DNA of 64,000 bases from Euglena gracilis (lineage: Eukaryota; Euglenida; Euglenophyceae; Euglenales), in NCBI GenBank assembly GCA_039621445.1, contig CP154955.1:33773417-33837416 (forward strand), given 5' to 3'. Shown here in pieces: positions 41,743 to 53,324 of this stretch; positions within the stretch are counted from its first letter, which is position 1; each line of letters starts with the position of its first letter. Made by a program: the position numbers and the translations under genes. The notes beneath the pieces are model-generated. The model was given only the letters and a program-made list of their open reading frames with translations. It was not told the origin of the DNA and did not search any database.

Positions 41743-42150
41743 GTCGAAAACGGCCAAGTCGGACAGTAGAAAAAGTGTACAAAATGGCCGAAATTGGCCG
41801 AAAAACGGCCGTATCTCGGGCTGGGCGGTGAGGTGCGGGGAAAAACCAAAATCCCAGTAGATAGAGCGTTCCAAGGGGTTCAATTTAGGTCTCCGGATGC
41901 CTTTGATCTTGCATCATTTTGGAGATGTTTTGAAAATATTGATTTTTGGCCGAATTTGGCCGAAAACGGCCAAGTCGGACAGGGGGAAAAGTGCACAGAA
42001 CGGCCATCCGGGACGAAAATGGCCGTATCTCGGGGTAGGCGGGGAGTTGCGGGGAAATAAAAATACCAGCAGATGGGGCGTTCCAAGGGCTTTGATTTGG
42101 CTTCATTTTGGAGATGTTTTGAAAATTGACATTTTTTTGGCCGAAATGGC
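41743..42150. repeat. Two tandem units of a second, about 205-bp repeat
   Basis: Both units contain 'aaaacggccaagtcggacag', 'atggccgtatctcggg', 'gcgttccaagggg' and 'cattttggagatgttttgaaaat'. They directly follow the first array. Confidence 0.8.
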
Positions 42151-43397
42151 AAAGTCCAAAGGGGCTTATCCAGGGGGGGCGGGCCGATGGAAATGGCTTT
42201 GGCCTCCCTGTCCCCCACACCATTCTCAACCAGAACAATTCGCAACCAGACCTGCCGTCTAACGCTGGTCCGAGATTTTCCTTTGCTTCACATGACACCT
42301 GCCCATTTGCTGATTGCCCACGCTCACGGACAACCATGACCCGGTCTCAGGTCCTATCTCACGTCTCTCAACACGTCTGACGACGTTTTGAGGTCGACCG
42401 CCGGGCGGCGGAGTTTTTTCTTTTTAGAAGGCCTTTAGAGGGCGGTTTAGCTCTAATTTTAAGGCTTTCTAAAGATTTCCATTAATATTCCCTCTCCTAG
42501 GGCGCCCATGGTTTGGTTGTGCAAGGAGAGAGATTGAGTGATGCTAGGTATTCCCAAAGGGACCTTGGGGGGTCCTGGGGGAAATGGCTGTTTTCGGAAC
42601 AGAAAACACGCATTTTTGGCTCGAAAGGGGGTCCTTTCAAGATCATTTGGGTATTCTTTTACCTCCATTACCTTCATCGTCTTCATTGCCATCATTACCT
42701 TCATAGCCTTCATCACCTTTCCTTCATTACCTTCACCCCCACCTTCATAAAACTCATAACCTCAAACCTATCAGGCTCCCATTTGCGGGTCATTGCAGGT
42801 CTATTTAGTATGTTTTTAAGCTTTTTCTGCATTTTCCCTTTGGTTTTAAGGGAAAATGTTGGATTTGGTGAGAGCGCTTGCAAGCGCTTGGAACAGATTT
42901 TTCTGAGATTGGCGCCTGAGTTCCTGGAGTTTTTGCAGGGGTTTGCAAAGCTCAATAATGATGGAATTCAGCATAATTTATCAAAATCAAGGGGGGAAAC
43001 CTTGATTTTGACTTGGGTTGGTTGATTTTGATGCAATGGGCTAGGATTTGGGTTTTGAGAGCACTTAGGAATCAGCGCACTCAATCTAAATTTAACTGCC
43101 CATCAAGGGCATCAAAATGATATTTTCTCTCACAGGGTGTTCCTCTATTTTCCTTTGTCAATTGTCAATTGTTGCAATTACAAATAATTATCATTGTGAA
43201 TTCAAGTGTTGGAATTGCATTTGCAAATGGAAAGTCCAATTGAGAACAAACAATCAAGCCAAGAAGAGGTGGTGGAGGTTTGCATCCCCAAAAGTGGAAA
43301 AGGGGTAGGGGGGTGGGGCTCCCAAACTCAGGCAACCACAGGCCAAATCTCACCCCAAAACCCCCTTTTCGACCCAGAAACTGTGAGAAATGACACC

Positions 43398-43545
43398 CAG
43401 GGGGGGGTGTTGGCCAAGGTTGACGGCTTGTTTTTTTTGAAACAAAAAAAACATGTTTTTTTTAAAAAAATATGTTTTTTTTTAAAAAAAAAAACGTCAT
43501 GGAGGGTTTGGGGGAAATTTTTTGCAATGTTTTTTTGAAAAAAAC
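43398..43545. repeat. Direct repeat, copy 1 of 2
   Basis: The segment from 'ggccaaggttgacggcttg' through T/A homopolymers to 'gcaatgtttttttgaaaaa' recurs at 44358-44480 with homopolymer length differences. Confidence 0.75.
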
Positions 43546-43988
43546 TTGGCTGGTGATGCCTAATTTGACAAAATATTCAGGTAGATTCCAAATTTTGAGG
43601 CATAAATTTTGCAAAATTTTGATTGGTGATGCCTAATTTGGTGTCAAAACACTAATTTTAGGTTGGGGGATTCCTAATTTGGAGCCAAAAAGGATTTTCC
43701 CCCCAAAATTCGTTTTCGGTGATTCCTAATTTGCCCACCGAAAATGTGGTGTTCCCCCGTCCCCCCCCGTGACCACCCCCCGTGACCCGAACCACACCCG
43801 AAAAATTTTCCTCAAAAAATGGCGGTTTCGCAAGGAAAAAGGTCAATTTTTGCTTTTTCAAAAAAAATGCGTTTTTTTTTAAAAAAAACATGTTTTTTGT
43901 TTTTTTAAAAAAAACAAAAAAAACTTCAACCCTGGTGTTGGCTCTCACTGGTTCAGCTGAGAATGGAGGGGTTGAAACCCCAAAGGCA

Positions 43989-43990
43989 GC

Positions 43991-44022
<32 letters not shown>

Positions 44023-44051
44023 GAACAACAACAACAACAATATCAACAACA
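43989..44051. repeat. (CAA)n microsatellite
   Basis: About 63 bp of CAA triplets with an AGA and a TAT interruption. Confidence 0.9.
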
Positions 44052-44357
44052 GTGAAACCATGGGGTGGAGCCATAGTTTGCCACTTGTTTTTTTTGGATG
44101 TTGTTTGCTTTGTGTTTTTGATGAATACTTAGCATTTTTTTTCAACAAAAAAAGACAGAAAAAGCCCACAAGGTTTTGGTTATGGTCACGGGAGAACACT
44201 GTGGGGCTGGCACGGCGCATTTTCTTGGTGATCCAAAGTAAAGGAAAAAATCAAATCATACAAATTTGTGCATGGTCAAAGAATGGAAATTGGGATGGCT
44301 TCCATACATCTCTCTAAGGTTTTGCGAACCCCCCCACCGGGGGGGGGGGGGGCGGCT

Positions 44358-44480
44358 GCAGCCAAGGTTGACGGCTTGTTTTTTTTGAAACAAAATTTTT
44401 TTAAAAAAATATGTTTTTAAAAAAAAAACAAAAAACGTCATGGAGGGTTGGGGGAAAATTTTTTTGCAATGCTTTTTTGG
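44358..44480. repeat. Direct repeat, copy 2 of 2
   Basis: Partner of 43398-43545. It is preceded by a C8-G14 hairpin that resembles the one at 47560-47580. Confidence 0.75.
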
Positions 44481-44813
44481 GAAAAAGTGCATTTTTATCT
44501 CTCCATTTTTTATCTCTTTTTATCCCCCCCCTTTGGAGATCCCAGTGATACCCCCCTCAGGAGTCGGGGAGGGTCCACAGGGAAGTTTCTCCTGAAATGA
44601 TGGCCCAGTTTCGGCCACAGGGGGGGCCAGAATGGGAAAAAATTTCCGACACAAGTCGGCTTGAGGAGCCAAAAAACGATCTTACGCCGGAAACTGGCCC
44701 GGGGCGGGGGTTTCCGCTTCACCCTAGCACGCCGTGGGACATGGCAGCACGGGTGTGAAACATGGTAAGCAGAGGTTTTTCCTCCAGCCTTCAGCCGGAA
44801 ATTTTGGTTGGAA

Positions 44814-45719
44814 ATGCCAGCTCGGAACGTTTTCTTTGATGATCAGCCATTGGCCCAATCTCAGATGGCAAATCTGACGATTGGAGTTTCGGGGCACAGG
44901 GAGTTGGGACCCGAAACCAGTTTGGCTGAACTCAGAACCCCCACAAATATGGGACAGATGTTGGAATTTCAGGGGGTGGCCAGGTTGTCATTTCCAACCA
45001 ACCGTGTTTTCCAGAGCCTTTTTCAGGGGTTTTGCCTTTGCAAAATATGGGGTTTCGCAAAAGGGTGGACTTTGAAATTTCCGGGAAGAGTTCCAGTGTA
45101 CTGTTGATTGAGTGTGTGGCACGATAATTGAGAACGTTCACGGACTGCCTCACATCCAACTCCCTTCTTTCCTTTCTTGCTTCAGTCGGGCATCCTGCCC
45201 GCTTCCGACCGGTGTGGGAACAACAGGGGCAGATATTGGAACTGGGGACAACGTCCGTTTCTTGGCTTCCAGAAGTGCCACTTCCATTTCTACTCATTGG
45301 TGGCCCACTCGGTTTTTTGGGCTGGCAACTTCAGAGTGTGGAACATTTCACCAGTGTGCAGTTTGCACACCATGATGAAAAAACGTCTCAAGTCTGAGGA
45401 AATGGTGGATAGGAGAACGAGTACGAACAAAAGAACAAAAGCAGACAGCAAACTGGTGGAAGGGGAAAAAAGTTGGAAGCGGATGTTGCATGCCCCACCA
45501 GCAGCAACCAAATCCACGACTGTGGAACTGGTCGCAACCACCGCCCCCTTGAGCCCGGGAGTCGGGCATTCGGACCCGGGGGACAAAAGAAAGAGTAGTC
45601 TGCTTCATAGTGCTGTGAAACGGACGCCCACGGCAGAGCAATTTTTCAAGTGGGAAAAGTATCCCCCCCCTAAATCACCCCCCCTAGATGACCCTTTGGG
45701 GGTCCTGAAGCAACATTAA
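44814..45719 (+). CDS. Possible uncharacterised gene upstream of RPS6
   Basis: A frame from the ATG at 44814 reads MPARNVFFDDQPLAQSQ and stays open to 45107. A second open segment (45190-45719) follows a good acceptor (ctttcttgcttcag). It ends in a Lys/Arg- and Ser/Thr-rich region with a Pro-rich C-terminus before TAA. No intron donor links them convincingly and no domain is seen. It is on the same strand as RPS6 and could be an independent small gene or nothing. Confidence 0.3.
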
Positions 45720-46034
45720 TAGGGTCATTTAGGGGGGGGGGGTAGTGCGTGTGATTTTTTTGTCTGGTTAATTTGAAGAGAGGAAGATTGGGAGAGGAAG
45801 AACGAGAATGTGCCCAGTATGGAAGAAATACAACGCACCTGTGCGGTCTTCAACTGTTCTGGTCAGGTGCTTTTAAAACGGTGGGGTTTGACAGAATTAA
45901 CTGGTCAGTATTCGACTGATTTGAAAGGACGCCTTTTAATCACTCCGTGGTGTATGGGTTGTGGACAACGTTGCTTGATTTGATCAAAGCATTCCCGTGG
46001 TAGCGAAGGTCGTCGCGCGGGCAATTTCCCTGCA
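45720..46034. other. Intergenic region upstream of RPS6
   Basis: About 315 bp that should hold the RPS6 promoter and 5' UTR. I see no TATA box. 'ttgatttgatcaaagc' near 45976 is a short palindrome-containing AT-rich segment. Confidence 0.5.
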
Positions 46035-47080
46035 ATGAAGTTCAACAGTGTGTAAGAGCTGGATTGTTTTTTTGAAAATTTCCCGCACCCTAGTCGCATC
46101 ACCCCAATGTGGTACAATCAAGCAGTTTGAAATTGATGACGAGAAAAAATTGGTGCAGCTGAATGATAAGCGCCTGGCGCAAGAATTTGACGGTGAAATT
46201 CTTGATGATAAGTGGAAGGGCTATGTTTTCAAGATTGTTGGTGTGCCTTTCCTTTTTGTAAATTATTATTTCAATTTGCAATTGAACCCAGGTGGCTGTG
46301 ACAAGCAGGGTTTCCCAATGAAGCAGGGTGTCCTGGTCAACAGCCGAGTGAAGCTTCTTCTGAAGGGTGGCACTGTCGGCTGCAGGAAATGGCGGGTTCG
46401 GTCTGGAGAGCGCCGCCGCAAGACCATTCGTGGTTGCATCGTGAGTCAGGACATTGCACTCCTGAATTTGAAGATTGTGACCGAGGTTTGCAAAACCTTT
46501 CAAAATTTATCCAATGACTTTTCTGCCCCAGGGAGAGGAAAAAATCGAGGGCCTGACTGACACAACGGTGCCTCGCCGCCTGGGACCAAAGAGGGCATCC
46601 AAGATCCGTCGTTTGTTTAACTTGACTAAGGAGGACGATGTTCGCAAATTTGTCATTCGTCGCGAACTGCCAGCAAAGGACAACAAGAAGGCCCGGAGCA
46701 AGGCCCCAAAGATTCAGCGTTTGGTGTGATGATCCTTCTGTTGCTTCTTGCTCTCTCGCGTTTTTTTTCTTCAGATCACTCCTGCGGTCATTCGCCGCCG
46801 TGCAAACAAGAAGAGGAAGATCCTCAAGAAGCTTGCACAAAGCAAGGCTGAGCGCGAGGCGTACAACCATTTGGTGGAGAGGAGGAAGACCCTGAACCGG
46901 CAGAGGACAAAGGCCGCTCTGCTGCGCCAGGTGGCAGGACGCAGGAAGAAGGAGTTGGATGTGATCAACAAGGAAGCCGCAAAGAAAGCTGCTGCCGAAG
47001 CTGCCGCCAAGGCAGCTGCTGCAGCTGCCGCTGCCAAAGCCAAGCCGGCTCCCAAGGGCAAGGCAGCCAAGAAGAAGTAG
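46035..47080 (+). CDS. RPS6: 40S ribosomal protein S6 (eS6), five exons
   Basis: Exons are 46035-46047, 46094-46240, 46292-46485, 46532-46723 and 46775-47080. All four introns (46-51 bp) are GT-AG and keep the frame. The spliced product is 283 residues. It starts MKFNIASPQCG and contains [51 protein letters not shown] and KAPKIQRL, all hallmarks of eS6 in the small ribosomal subunit. The C-terminus is extended and Ala/Lys-rich ([16 protein letters not shown]...KKK), unlike the Ser-rich S6-kinase target tail of animals and plants, so regulation by S6 kinase at that site is not evident. The stop is TAG, which shows that TAG is a normal stop here. Codon use favours G/C at third positions. Confidence 0.97.
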
Positions 47081-47772
47081 ACATTGGACTGTTGCAGGGA
47101 AATGGCTTGTTTTGCGTGCACACAACCCTCATTTTTGCTTTTTCCCTTCAGGTCAATTTCCGAAATCCAAAAAATGAAAAAAGAAAATCATGAAAGCTCT
47201 GTTATTAATTTTTTTCACTTTATCAGGTATGGATTCCCTACCGAGGTTTTGTTAAATTTTCATTTTTATGAACAAGCTTCAATGAGGTTGTCACAGCCCA
47301 CCCCTGGGCCACACTGTTTTTTTTCGGAAAAACCAGAGCAACCCAGAACCGAAGGTGCAGGACAATTTTTTTTGCTTTGCTGGCCTTTGTTCGGAGATCC
47401 ACCCTGCTAATTGGCAACTTTTTCTGAAACAACCTCTCTGGAAACTGCCTTCCCTCGTTTGGAAAAGTCCTTTGAGCAGAAGCCACTTCCGTCAAAGGAA
47501 GAGTTTGGCTGAAGCGAGGATTGCGGAAGCGGTGAACACACATCTCCCGAAGGCTTTGCAAACCCCCCGGGGGGGGGCGACAGCACCCAGCCCCGATTTG
47601 GGCCCAGCCCAGCCGCAGCAGCCCCCTCCCCCGGAGTGGTGCTTCTACCCCCAGCTAGCCAGCGCCTTTTTTGGGGTCCAGCCAAAAAAAAATGTGTTCA
47701 AAAGTGGCCAACAATGGGGTTTGGGGGGCGTTTGGGGCAATTTTTTTTGGGAGGTTTCAACTGCATCCTTTC
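47081..47772. other. Intergenic region downstream of RPS6
   Basis: It should hold the RPS6 3' UTR. A T-rich acceptor-like site (ctttttcccttcag near 47137-47151) is present. A frame open at 47355-47834 shows no domain. A C7-G9 hairpin lies at 47562-47580. Confidence 0.5.
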
Positions 47773-48765
47773 CTTACCAGTGGGGTATCCTGAATTTTGA
47801 CTTCCAATTACAAGGTCCAAATGTCGGAAGGTGAAGGAATGCATTTGGAGAGGGGAGAGTGATACAAGTGTATTGGGCATCTCCCCATGGATTGGAAGGC
47901 GGTTGGAGAAAAAAAGGATTTTCCCCCCCCATTTTTGGCAAGTGGTGTTTCTTTGCTTTCTTTCCCACAGTGGGTTTCCCATTTACCATTGTTTTTGTTT
48001 ATTTATTTGGCTATTGGCTGAGTTTGATTCATTATTGGCTACGAGTTTGATTCATTGTCATTGGTCAAAGCAGACAATTGCTTAAGCACTGTCCCACCCC
48101 CCCCGGTGGGGGGTGGGTGACTGGTTTTTTCAGAGTGACTGACTGGTTTTGGGCCCGGACCCCCTCCCCCCCCCAGGGGGGGGGTCGGCCAGGAGTGGGC
48201 AAAAGTGGCTTGAGTGACCCCGGCGCCGAAGTCGCCGGAAAATTTTTTTTGGCCTAAAATTGCCTAAAGTGACTGGAAAGTGGCCGTTTTTCTGAGTGGC
48301 CGACCCCCCCCCCCCCGGGGGGGGGTAGTGACTGACTGGCTTCCCAAAAAAAAAGTGACTGACTGGTTTTTAAAAAAGTGGAGTGACCCCCCCTCCCCCC
48401 CCCGGGGGTCGGTAAGCAATTGTATGGGTCAAAGTCATTTTCACTGGTCAAGACAAGACAATCGACAAAGCGGAAGTTGAAGTTTGCCTAAGGGGGAAGA
48501 CCGAACACCACCTCGAACCTTGAACCTTTCGTCCGTCCCTTATCACAAGGTATTGTGCCTTTTTTTCAAAGGTAAAAAAGGGACATGACCGCTTGCCACT
48601 CCCTTGCTTGCATAACGTAAGGGTGCGGGGACCCATACCCCCCCTTCCCCGGCTCCAAAGCTTGCCTCTCCACATCTGAAAACGAGGACATTTTCAGTAA
48701 AATTTTCAGTAAAATCGACTGAAAAACCTTGCACTTTCCAAATTCTACAAAACAGCAACCGCAGC
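47773..48765. repeat. Dispersed repeat, copy A
   Basis: 47773-48075 and 48440-48575 match 53330-53785 at roughly 90 percent. Between them 48076-48440 is an insertion rich in 'gactgactggtttt' and C/G-run hairpins that copy B lacks. The last part (about 48575-48745) matches copy B only as its reverse complement (blocks 'gaggacattttcagtaaaa' and 'ggctccaaagctt'), so this end is inverted. Confidence 0.72.
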
Positions 48766-48770
48766 ACAGA

Positions 48771-48782
48771 CCTCTGCTACCA
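48771..48782 (-). promoter_or_regulatory. Primer-binding-site relic, initiator tRNA-Met
   Basis: CCTCTGCTACCA on the plus strand is identical to the site at 17986-17997. TGTT follows directly, as expected for an LTR edge. It probably marks a solo or truncated minus-strand LTR element whose LTR would extend right from 48783. I find no second LTR in the window. Confidence 0.5.
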
Positions 48783-49747
48783 TGTTAACGCGGGACGCCC
48801 ACCCCGTGTCCGCCCCCCCGAGGGGGAACCCGGGATTGACCTCCGGCGGCGTAGGATCCTTATTCCCCACCTCAGTTTCAGGAGATCCAACATAGACTCG
48901 AATCCCTTCGGGCTTCATGCATACCCCCCCTTGCATATCCCCAAACATACCTGGGTCACTATCCTTTGCACCCTCGCCCTTTCTCGGTCTTGTGTGTTTT
49001 TCAGCAATTTCAAAATCCATGTTTCCCAGCGTAAAAATGTAATCAGAGGGGCGAAGGCTGCAATCATTTTTTTGGTTGGATTGTCAGTGAATGAGTTTGT
49101 CTGTGTAAGTTGTTTTGCCCTGAGTTTCGCAGAGGCAAATTTTCACACACCAACAATTATGGTCTGCTGCCTCCCGGGCAGGTCCTCTCTGCTGGCCAGT
49201 CAAAAACACTCAAAAACAGATTTTTTAGCAATTTTCTGAGACCGACCACCATCGAAAATGCCATTTTTGACCAAATTTGCCGAAATTGCCAATTTGAGGG
49301 GGTTTCGGGGTCGTTTTTTTGGGGGGGAAGCGGATTTTCAACGAGCAATTCCTTGACTCATAAACCCTCTCCTTCGGCTGGGGGTTTAAAGGGTGATAGA
49401 GGGTCCCTTAGTCTAATTTTAGGATTTTTAGGGATTTCCTTTTGATTGGCTACCATTCTGGAAGGTAGCGCAGTTAGGGTTTTTGGGGACTCCCCCAACC
49501 TGTACAACCCCCCGCCTGAGCCAGATGATTATGACGCCAAAAATCCTTTTCAAGCCCCCCCTGCGTCCCCCCTGCGTCCCAGACACCCCCAAGGTCCTGG
49601 GCCAATGGTGACCCATCCTGGGGTCGTGGGCCAACACTAGGGTCGACCCTAGGGTCAGCCCACCTCACGACCTGGCCTCCCCTGTCAAAAAAAATTCATT
49701 TTTTTGATGGTTTTGGCTTTTAAATACAAAGAAAGGAAAAAAATGGA
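48783..49747. other. Possible LTR relic and AT-rich spacer, no gene
   Basis: 48783-49000 is the candidate LTR next to the primer-binding-site relic. The rest has no supported gene. 49590-49660 repeats 'gggtcg' and 'ctagggtc' elements. Confidence 0.4.
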
Positions 49748-51853
49748 ATGCTTATTTTTGGGTTACTAATGCTAAACTACACCCCAGAATCACTTCGCCA
49801 AATTAAAAAACACCTGGGGTTCCGTCTGGAAACCCCCTTGGATCTCCCTGAATTGCAACGTGGCGACATTACAAACCAACACCACCCGGCTGCTGCCTTC
49901 AAACCAATGATGACAATCATCACCAAAAAAATCCAACCCATCACCGCAACCAGTTCCATTGATTACAACAATCTGGGTCACCATGAAAGTTTTCTGTTGC
50001 CTCCCAACCTATCTGAAAAGAATTTCAGTTTTTTGCAGGCGTCTATACCTGAGGTGTTTGGTGCATCACAACCGGAAGGTGGACCTGAGTTGGCTGGTCT
50101 GGATGGCGAATCTGATTTGGTGCTTGGGCCTGAGTTTTGTGTGAATTCTGACCCGGTGGTCGATGCTTCCTGCCCATCGGTGTCGGGGCCTGTGGTGGGC
50201 CCGGCCCCCGTGCCGTGGAGTCGGCGTTTTGTGTTCGCCAAGTCGCCTTCACGTGGTAAAAGGGTTGCGGCACGAAAGTCACCCCAGCGGGAGTCCCGAG
50301 GGCATCCCCCACCGGGATCTTCGGCCGATGAGCCGGGGTCGCCGGAGGGGGGGGGAGGGTGCCGGAGAGGGATTTGTGATGGAGGATGCAAATCTTGGTT
50401 GTTTGACGACCAGGGGGGGGGATCAGATGAGGATGTGGGACCGTTTCCTCCAAGGGGGAGAGCAAGAGAGAGCACCCCTGAGTCGACAAGGGTGATGGAG
50501 GCCAAGTGGGGGGAAGCGTATGCGGAGTACCTGTGTTGGGGACGGATTGGGAGCTTGCAAATGCCCCCGGGCCTGATTGGCCGAAGGGGATCAAAATTTT
50601 TGGGGATAAAATGTACCGAGAGGAGAAGCTGTGTGTCCCTGAAAGATTTGCACTCCATGTTGTGCGGGCACATCATGAGGCCACAGCCCATGCAACGGGC
50701 AGACGGTTCACGGCTGAGTTTGCCCGACGGTACTTTTTTCCGCCGGTGGTTGATTTTCGGTCGGTGGCTGATCGGGCCCACCGACAATGTTTGGTTTGCC
50801 AAGCCTGTGAACCACCGACGTTTTCCCTGAAGAATGAAATCCTCCAAACACCGGTCCCAGATAGGTTTTTTGCAAGTGTCTGTTTGGATGTTTTTTCCAT
50901 GCCGAGTGTCAGGTGGTTGGGACAGCCATACAATTGTTATCTTTTGTGTGTGGATCGGTTGACGGGATGGATGGTGGCACGGCCCACAACAAAGCTAGGC
51001 CTGACTGGGGAGAGGGCGGCCCACTCGTTTATGGACACAAGTTGGGGAGAGGTGGGGGTGCCCGATGTGATCACAAGTGACCAAGGCCCACAACTCGTGA
51101 GCCAATGGTTTTCACTTTGTGTGCCCGGTTGGGGGTTCGTGTGGCATACTCCCAGGCTCATCGGCCTCAAGCAAATGGAAGGGCCGAAGTGTGCGGTCGC
51201 ATTTTGCAACTCGCATTGCGCAAAATGCCTTGTGCCGAGGAGATAAATTGGGTCGAGGCCCTCCCACGGGCCTTGAGGTGGCAGCATGACGCGGTGGGGG
51301 ATTTCGGTGTCACCCCCTACGAGTTGGTTTTTGGTCGAGAGAGGAGCCTGGCGGGGATCCCTTGGCACCCGGTGCAGGAGTGTGAGGAGGTGGGTGATTC
51401 TTTTGGGGCGCATGGAGGCTGTCGATCGGAAGGTGTCGGGTGCCCTGCAGGAAGCGCACCAAAAAATTCAGGATCGGGTCAACAACAAGAGGAAGCCAAA
51501 GGCCCCATTCTAGGATGGGTCTTGGGTTTGGTTGTTGTATCCCAAGAAGGTGGGTGGACGAAAAATTGAGAGGTGGTGGATGGGCCCTTTCCAGGTGGGT
51601 GGGGGCGGCGAGTTATCAGGTCCGTACGGAACAACGCGTGTTGTATGATGTTCATAGGGAGCAACTCAAGCCTTGCCTGTGGGACATGGACTTAGGAGAG
51701 TCATACCCGCTTGTGTTCCGTGGATCCAATACTGTCGACCAACGGCCGGTGGTGCCCGTGGTCGAACGGGTGTTGCACCATCGCCCTCACCCGGTCCACG
51801 GGTTTGAGTTTTTGACTCGGTGGACAACCGGGGGGCAAGATTTTGAGGCATAG
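49748..51853 (+). pseudogene. Decayed Ty3/gypsy pol fragment: integrase and partial chromodomain
   Basis: The first 700 bp encode a frame with no recognisable domain. From about 50490 a linker (MEAKWGEAYAE) leads into integrase: zinc-binding HHEATAHATG near 50668-50700 and CLVCQAC near 50790-50812, then a core with Asp in CLDVFSMP near 50880-50905, Asp in TSDQGPQL near 51070-51095 and Glu in NGRAEVCG near 51175-51200. A frameshift falls between the second Asp and the Glu (near 51110-51130). The C-terminal integrase region follows with a further frameshift near 51510-51590, and then a chromodomain-like VVERVLHHRP...GFEFLTRW ends at 51853. RT and RNase H are absent, so the element is internally deleted. 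It differs in sequence from the large gypsy element. Confidence 0.8.
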
Positions 51854-52044
51854 GAGCTGTCGGACAGTTTTCTGCGTGGCTGTCCCGACCCCCGGCTCGC
51901 GTATTGCCAAGAGAAGGGACTGGTTTTGGACATCCCCCAAGTGTTCGAACCAGTTGCCCGAACCCATGTTTTCCCGGCCAATTCCCCTGGGTGGAGGAGT
52001 GATCCCCCGTTGGGGCGGAGGCATAACCATTTGCCCCCTTCAAA

Positions 52045-52350
52045 AAAAAAACTCCGGAGCCCCCTGGGGGGGGGGGGGGCAGGATTTTTGGCCCCGGGGG
52101 GAAGTGTACCCCTATGCCCCCTGAATGGGGGGGTAGGATTTTCGCACATTGGGGGAGCATGCCCCTGCGCCCCCTGAGTGGGGGGGCAGGATTTTTGTCT
52201 CCGGGGGGAAACATACCCAGTGCCCCGCGAGGAGGGGGGGGGGCAGGATTTCTGCCCCTTGGGGGAGTTTGCCCCCGTGCCCCCGAGGAGGGGGGGGGGC
52301 AGGATTTTCGCCCCTGGGGGGGAACTAGATTTTTCACCTCCGGGGAAGGG
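52045..52350. repeat. Minisatellite, about 50-65 bp units with 'ggggggcaggattttt' core
   Basis: At least five units share a G run, 'caggatttt(t/c)', a second G run and 'gccccc'. Unit length varies with the G runs. Confidence 0.82.
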
Positions 52351-52504
52351 AGAGGCACGGTGTATGCCCCTGAGTGCCCCAGGGGGGGGGGGTTTCCTCG
52401 ATGGGGAAATGCGCCCTGAGACCCGGCAAATCCATCCTTGCCGTTGTGATTGTGGCAGGTGTATAAGCTGGATCGTGTGCAAGCGGTGCCACCTGTTGGT
52501 GGAG

Positions 52505-52592
52505 GAGGTGGACCGGCCGGCCGCCGTGGACCGAACCGCGGCCGTAGACCGAGCGGCCGCCGCGGACCGGGCTGCTGCTGCTGACCGGATAC
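52505..52592. repeat. 18-bp tandem repeat, five units
   Basis: Units of the form gyggaccgnncngccgcc repeat five times. In one plus-strand frame they encode AAVDR or AAADR repeats followed by a stop at about 52631. Confidence 0.8.
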
Positions 52593-53324
52593 TTGAAGAG
52601 TACCCTGGTTTTCGCCCGGGCTTCGTTGGGTGAGGCCGAGGCGAGCGGGTGACCTGGGTGAAGGGTGGCAAGGGTTTGGAGTGTTGGCCGACGGGCGAAG
52701 CCGGTCAAAAAAAATTTTTTTTTTCCTTTTGCCGGTTGGTGAGGGAGTGAGGAGTATCGATGGTAGGGTTTCCGGACACCGCCTCCCTTTGGTCGGTGAA
52801 GGGTTGAAGTTTCTGGGAGAAACTTTTTGAGTAGGGGGATGTTGGGGGGTCCGGAAAACCCACGTGCGCCCGGAGTGCGGCCCCATTGATGGGGAAAAGT
52901 ACTCGCCGGCGACGCTTTGCGTACTGTGGTATGTTTCTGATGTTGTTCTTCCCCTGGACAGCTTGACCTGTTGGGTTGTATGCCAAGGGAAGGTTTGCCT
53001 GGCGGGAATGTGGGTTGGATCACCAGGAGTTGTTCCCGTCGAGCGCCTGAGGGAAGGGCTTCCGGGGGGGGGGGGCGACGGGTGGAGTTCATGAAGGCCT
53101 GGGAGGAGGCCCTTGTTGCTCCCAAGCCCTAATCCTAATGGCGTGAAGTGTGTGGGATTATCCCTTGGGTGAGGATGAGGGAGGCAGATGTCATGTTGTC
53201 GCCCATAGTATATGTGGATGGATTCATTGAGTTCTTAGGGGGCGGAAGAGAGCGTTGGGGGGGGGGGGGGAAGGTTGGGAAGGGAGGAGGCCCGAAGGGA
53301 TGCGAAGCGCGTCTGGATGGGCTC

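Larger units (their letters stand above)
42151..44807. other. AT-rich stretch with short repeats, no supported gene
   Basis: 43550-43735 has four spaced copies of 'ggtgatkcctaatttg'. A 110-bp segment at 43398-43545 recurs at 44358-44480. Long T and A runs flank the (CAA)n array. 42410-42480 resembles 49360-49440 (both contain 'tctaattttaggnttt...gatttcc'). Confidence 0.5.
51854..53324. other. Downstream part of the decayed gypsy fragment, repeats
   Basis: No gene is supported. It contains a minisatellite (52045-52350) and an 18-bp tandem repeat (52505-52592). 53239-53300 is purine-rich and precedes repeat copy B. Confidence 0.5.

Noticed and set aside
40887-41860. Open frames with repeating Arg/Lys-rich peptides
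   Set aside because: They arise from the tandem satellite; the frame changes from unit to unit with the deletions.
40896-42150. CRISPR array
   Set aside because: Units are 110-205 bp, contiguous, without unique spacers, and the DNA is eukaryotic.
49748-50490. Complete Gag-RT upstream of the second gypsy integrase
   Set aside because: No RT or RNase H motif is present in any frame; only the integrase linker can be recognised.
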